Source: SIG603 sp964369215 (GTDB lineage Bacteria; Bacillota; Clostridia; Oscillospirales; Acutalibacteraceae). Taken from it: a stretch of DNA of 23,442 nucleotides. Under the pieces are notes generated by a model. The model did no database searches. It saw only the letters and a list, made by a program, of their open reading frames with translations, and was not told the DNA's origin. Numbering within the stretch: position 1 is the first letter of the stretch; each line of letters begins with the position of its first letter. The position numbers and the translations under genes were made by a program. Shown here in pieces: positions 22,573 through 23,442 of the stretch. Location of the stretch: assembly GCA_964369215.1 (NCBI GenBank), contig CAYJEZ010000024.1:1-23442 (forward strand). The letters are read 5' to 3'.

Positions 22573-22672
22573 GTTTATATTATACATCTTTGGCACTAAT
22601 TCTTCAACATAAATTGACATTTTTTGTGTTATTTATTTTATATGCAATATAGTCGTTCAACCCACACAACTA
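22555..22672. repeat. 26-nt imperfect inverted repeat bracketing a promoter
   Basis: The segment 22555-22580 and the reverse complement of 22647-22672 agree at 21 of 26 positions. Shared blocks in order are TAGTT, TGTG, GTTGAA, G and TATAT, and three of the five differences are transitions between A/G or T/C. One copy covers the -10 and start site of the promoter at 22579-22607, the other lies upstream of its -35. Paired operator sites or a remnant of a small mobile element are both possible. Confidence 0.6.
22579..22607 (-). promoter_or_regulatory. Strong promoter of the small-RNA/leader transcript
   Basis: Minus strand: TTGAAG (22602-22607), 17-nt spacer, TATAAT (22579-22584), with a start near 22572. 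It is about 198 nt from the nucleotidyltransferase-like ATG. I found no comparably good promoter closer to that gene. Confidence 0.75.
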
Positions 22673-22680
22673 GTAGCACT

Positions 22681-22725
22681 AAAACAAAAAGCGTGTTGAT
22701 AAAAGCTTTCTCTTATCAACACGCT
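22681..22725 (-). terminator. Rho-independent terminator of thiT
   Basis: AGCGTGTTGATAA (22690-22702 on the plus strand) pairs with TTATCAACACGCT (22713-22725), a 13-bp perfect stem with a 10-nt loop. On the minus strand it is followed by TTTTTGTTTT. It lies just after the thiT stop codon. Confidence 0.95.
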
Positions 22726-22735
22726 AATTTGTAAT

Positions 22736-23308
22736 TTAAATACTTTGCATATCTGCAAGCATTACCTTATTTACAACTGGAGCCTTAAATAACAACACCG
22801 CTCCAATCATTGTAATAACAATTTCAGGCAACATATAAGCACCATTATATAGTACCGAATATATTATTGGAGAAGTAAACTCTTCAGGTGTCCAACTTGC
22901 AAAAAGCACTACCCCTGAGAATAAGTGGAACACAAACCTCACACTTAAAGCCAAAGCTATACCTGAGCAAATTCCTACTAAGCCTTTTTTCCTAAATATG
23001 CCAGATAAACCAATTGCAGTAAAAGCAAAAATGTAATCGACAAAGAAACAAGATAAAAGCACTATAGGTGTAAGCCCCCACGATAGTACATCAGTTAGTC
23101 CTAAAGCAAGTTGAGCAAGCGCATATAAAAATGAGCATACAAATCCGCTTTTTAATCCATAACCTATGCTTATCATAGCTATTGGTAACATAGAAAACAA
23201 AGTCACCGAGCCACCAAAAGGCATTTTGAGAATAGGAATTTCACTTAGTACTGTTGCTAGACCAATAAAGATTGCCATAACCACCATTTTTTGAGTTTTT
23301 TGATTCAT
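22736..23308 (-). CDS. thiT: ECF thiamine transporter substrate-binding subunit ThiT
   Basis: 190 residues, about six membrane helices, an S-component that binds thiamine and works with a shared EcfT-EcfA-EcfA' module encoded elsewhere. Family features are visible: the amphipathic start KTQKMVVMAIFIGLATVLSEIPI, LFSMLPIAMISIGYGLKSGF, FFVDYIFAFTAIGLSG, RFVFHLFSGVVLFASW and SVLYNGAYMLPE near the C-terminus. The frame extends upstream to 23350, but that start would lie inside the riboswitch terminator. ATG 23308 follows AAAGGA and fits the family. Control by a TPP riboswitch supports thiamine as the ligand. It is monocistronic, ending at a strong terminator. Confidence 0.94.
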   Translation of the reverse strand: MNQKTQKMVVMAIFIGLATVLSEIPILKMPFGGSVTLFSMLPIAMISIGYGLKSGFVCSFLYALAQLALGLTDVLSWGLTPIVLLSCFFVDYIFAFTAIGLSGIFRKKGLVGICSGIALALSVRFVFHLFSGVVLFASWTPEEFTSPIIYSVLYNGAYMLPEIVITMIGAVLLFKAPVVNKVMLADMQSI

Positions 23309-23339
23309 TTTATATAAATCCTTTCTTTTTTTATGCGAT

Positions 23340-23376
23340 AAAAAAGCCACAGGGCAAAATTGCCTTGTAGCTTTTT
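23340..23376 (-). terminator. Riboswitch-controlled intrinsic terminator before thiT
   Basis: Minus strand: AAAAGCTACAAGGCA pairs with TGCCCTGTGGCTTTT through one mismatch and one G-U pair, followed by TTTTTTA. It lies between the aptamer and the ribosome binding site, so TPP binding most likely stops transcription here. Confidence 0.88.
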
Positions 23377-23387
23377 ATAGTTAATAT

Positions 23388-23442
23388 AACATTCCTACGT
23401 CGGCATTATCCGCATCAGGTGTGAGAGTAAAACTCTCGGGGT
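23388..23442 (-). ncRNA. TPP (thi-box) riboswitch, 5' part beyond window
   Basis: The minus strand from the window edge reads ACCCC, then a GAGAG/CTCTC hairpin. Next come ACACCTGATG, CGGATAATGCCG and ACGTAGGAATG, which are the conserved 3' half of the TPP aptamer (CUGAU, GGAUAAU-CC, CGUAGG). The 5' half with the opening GGGG strand is cut off. It is placed directly before the terminator and thiT. Confidence 0.94.

Noticed and set aside
22614..22643. Plus-strand promoter TTGACA with TATATG 18 nt later
   Set aside because: The -10 is poor, and the transcript would run only into the antisense of thiT.
1..23442. CRISPR arrays, tRNA/rRNA genes, insertion sequences, phage genes or Sec insertion
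   Set aside because: No regularly spaced repeats, tRNA-like cloverleaf motifs, transposase or integrase frames were seen, and the GPx active site has Cys with no in-frame TGA.

Overview
The window is a chromosomal stretch of a low-GC Gram-positive anaerobe, most likely a gut-type member of the Clostridia. This rests on AT-rich intergenic DNA, strong AAGGAG/GGGGG Shine-Dalgarno sites with frequent TTG and GTG starts, near-consensus sigma-A promoters (TTGACA-N17-TATAAT type), a recJ-rel pair, c-di-GMP-I and TPP riboswitches, and ECF-type thiamine uptake. TGA, TAG and TAA all act as stops, so the code is standard. There is no tRNA, rRNA, CRISPR array, insertion sequence or phage gene.

Layout. 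Positions 1-10743 are all on the minus strand: a truncated lipoprotein, a Cys-type glutathione peroxidase, an EstA/esterase-D-like hydrolase, a FIST / degenerate GGDEF / EAL c-di-GMP phosphodiesterase, an MFS transporter, bifunctional Rel, and RecJ. A divergent promoter region then opens a plus-strand cluster at 11003-19119: glycerol kinase, a RACo-like 2Fe-2S/ASKHA activator, a protein-kinase-like protein, a DHA3-type MFS exporter, and two unrelated flavoproteins (HI0933/BaiN family and COG2509 family). It ends at a convergent inverted repeat. A minus-strand half-TrkH-like membrane protein with an RCK-C domain and a plus-strand Gfo/Idh/MocA dehydrogenase diverge from 19924-20234. The right end is again minus strand: an HPP membrane protein overlapped by a nucleotidyltransferase-like gene, and thiT under a TPP riboswitch that runs off the window.

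How the parts work together. The clearest regulatory circuit is at 2318-5091. A canonical c-di-GMP-I (GEMM-I) aptamer lies in the roughly 210-nt leader of the EAL phosphodiesterase gene, so the messenger senses the molecule its protein should destroy. The aptamer has an enlarged P3 loop, and a competing hairpin at its 3' end abuts the ribosome binding site. A second region with no assigned family is 22440-22680. It has a near-perfect promoter, a roughly 100-nt transcript ending in a long terminator-like hairpin (a small RNA or an attenuator leader), and a 26-nt imperfect inverted repeat whose arms bracket the promoter. The tightly spaced glpK-RACo-kinase-like-exporter cluster has no obvious shared pathway. 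Its GlpK lacks the HPr-phosphorylated histidine typical of Firmicutes.

Everything here was read by eye from the sequence. No database search or folding program was run.
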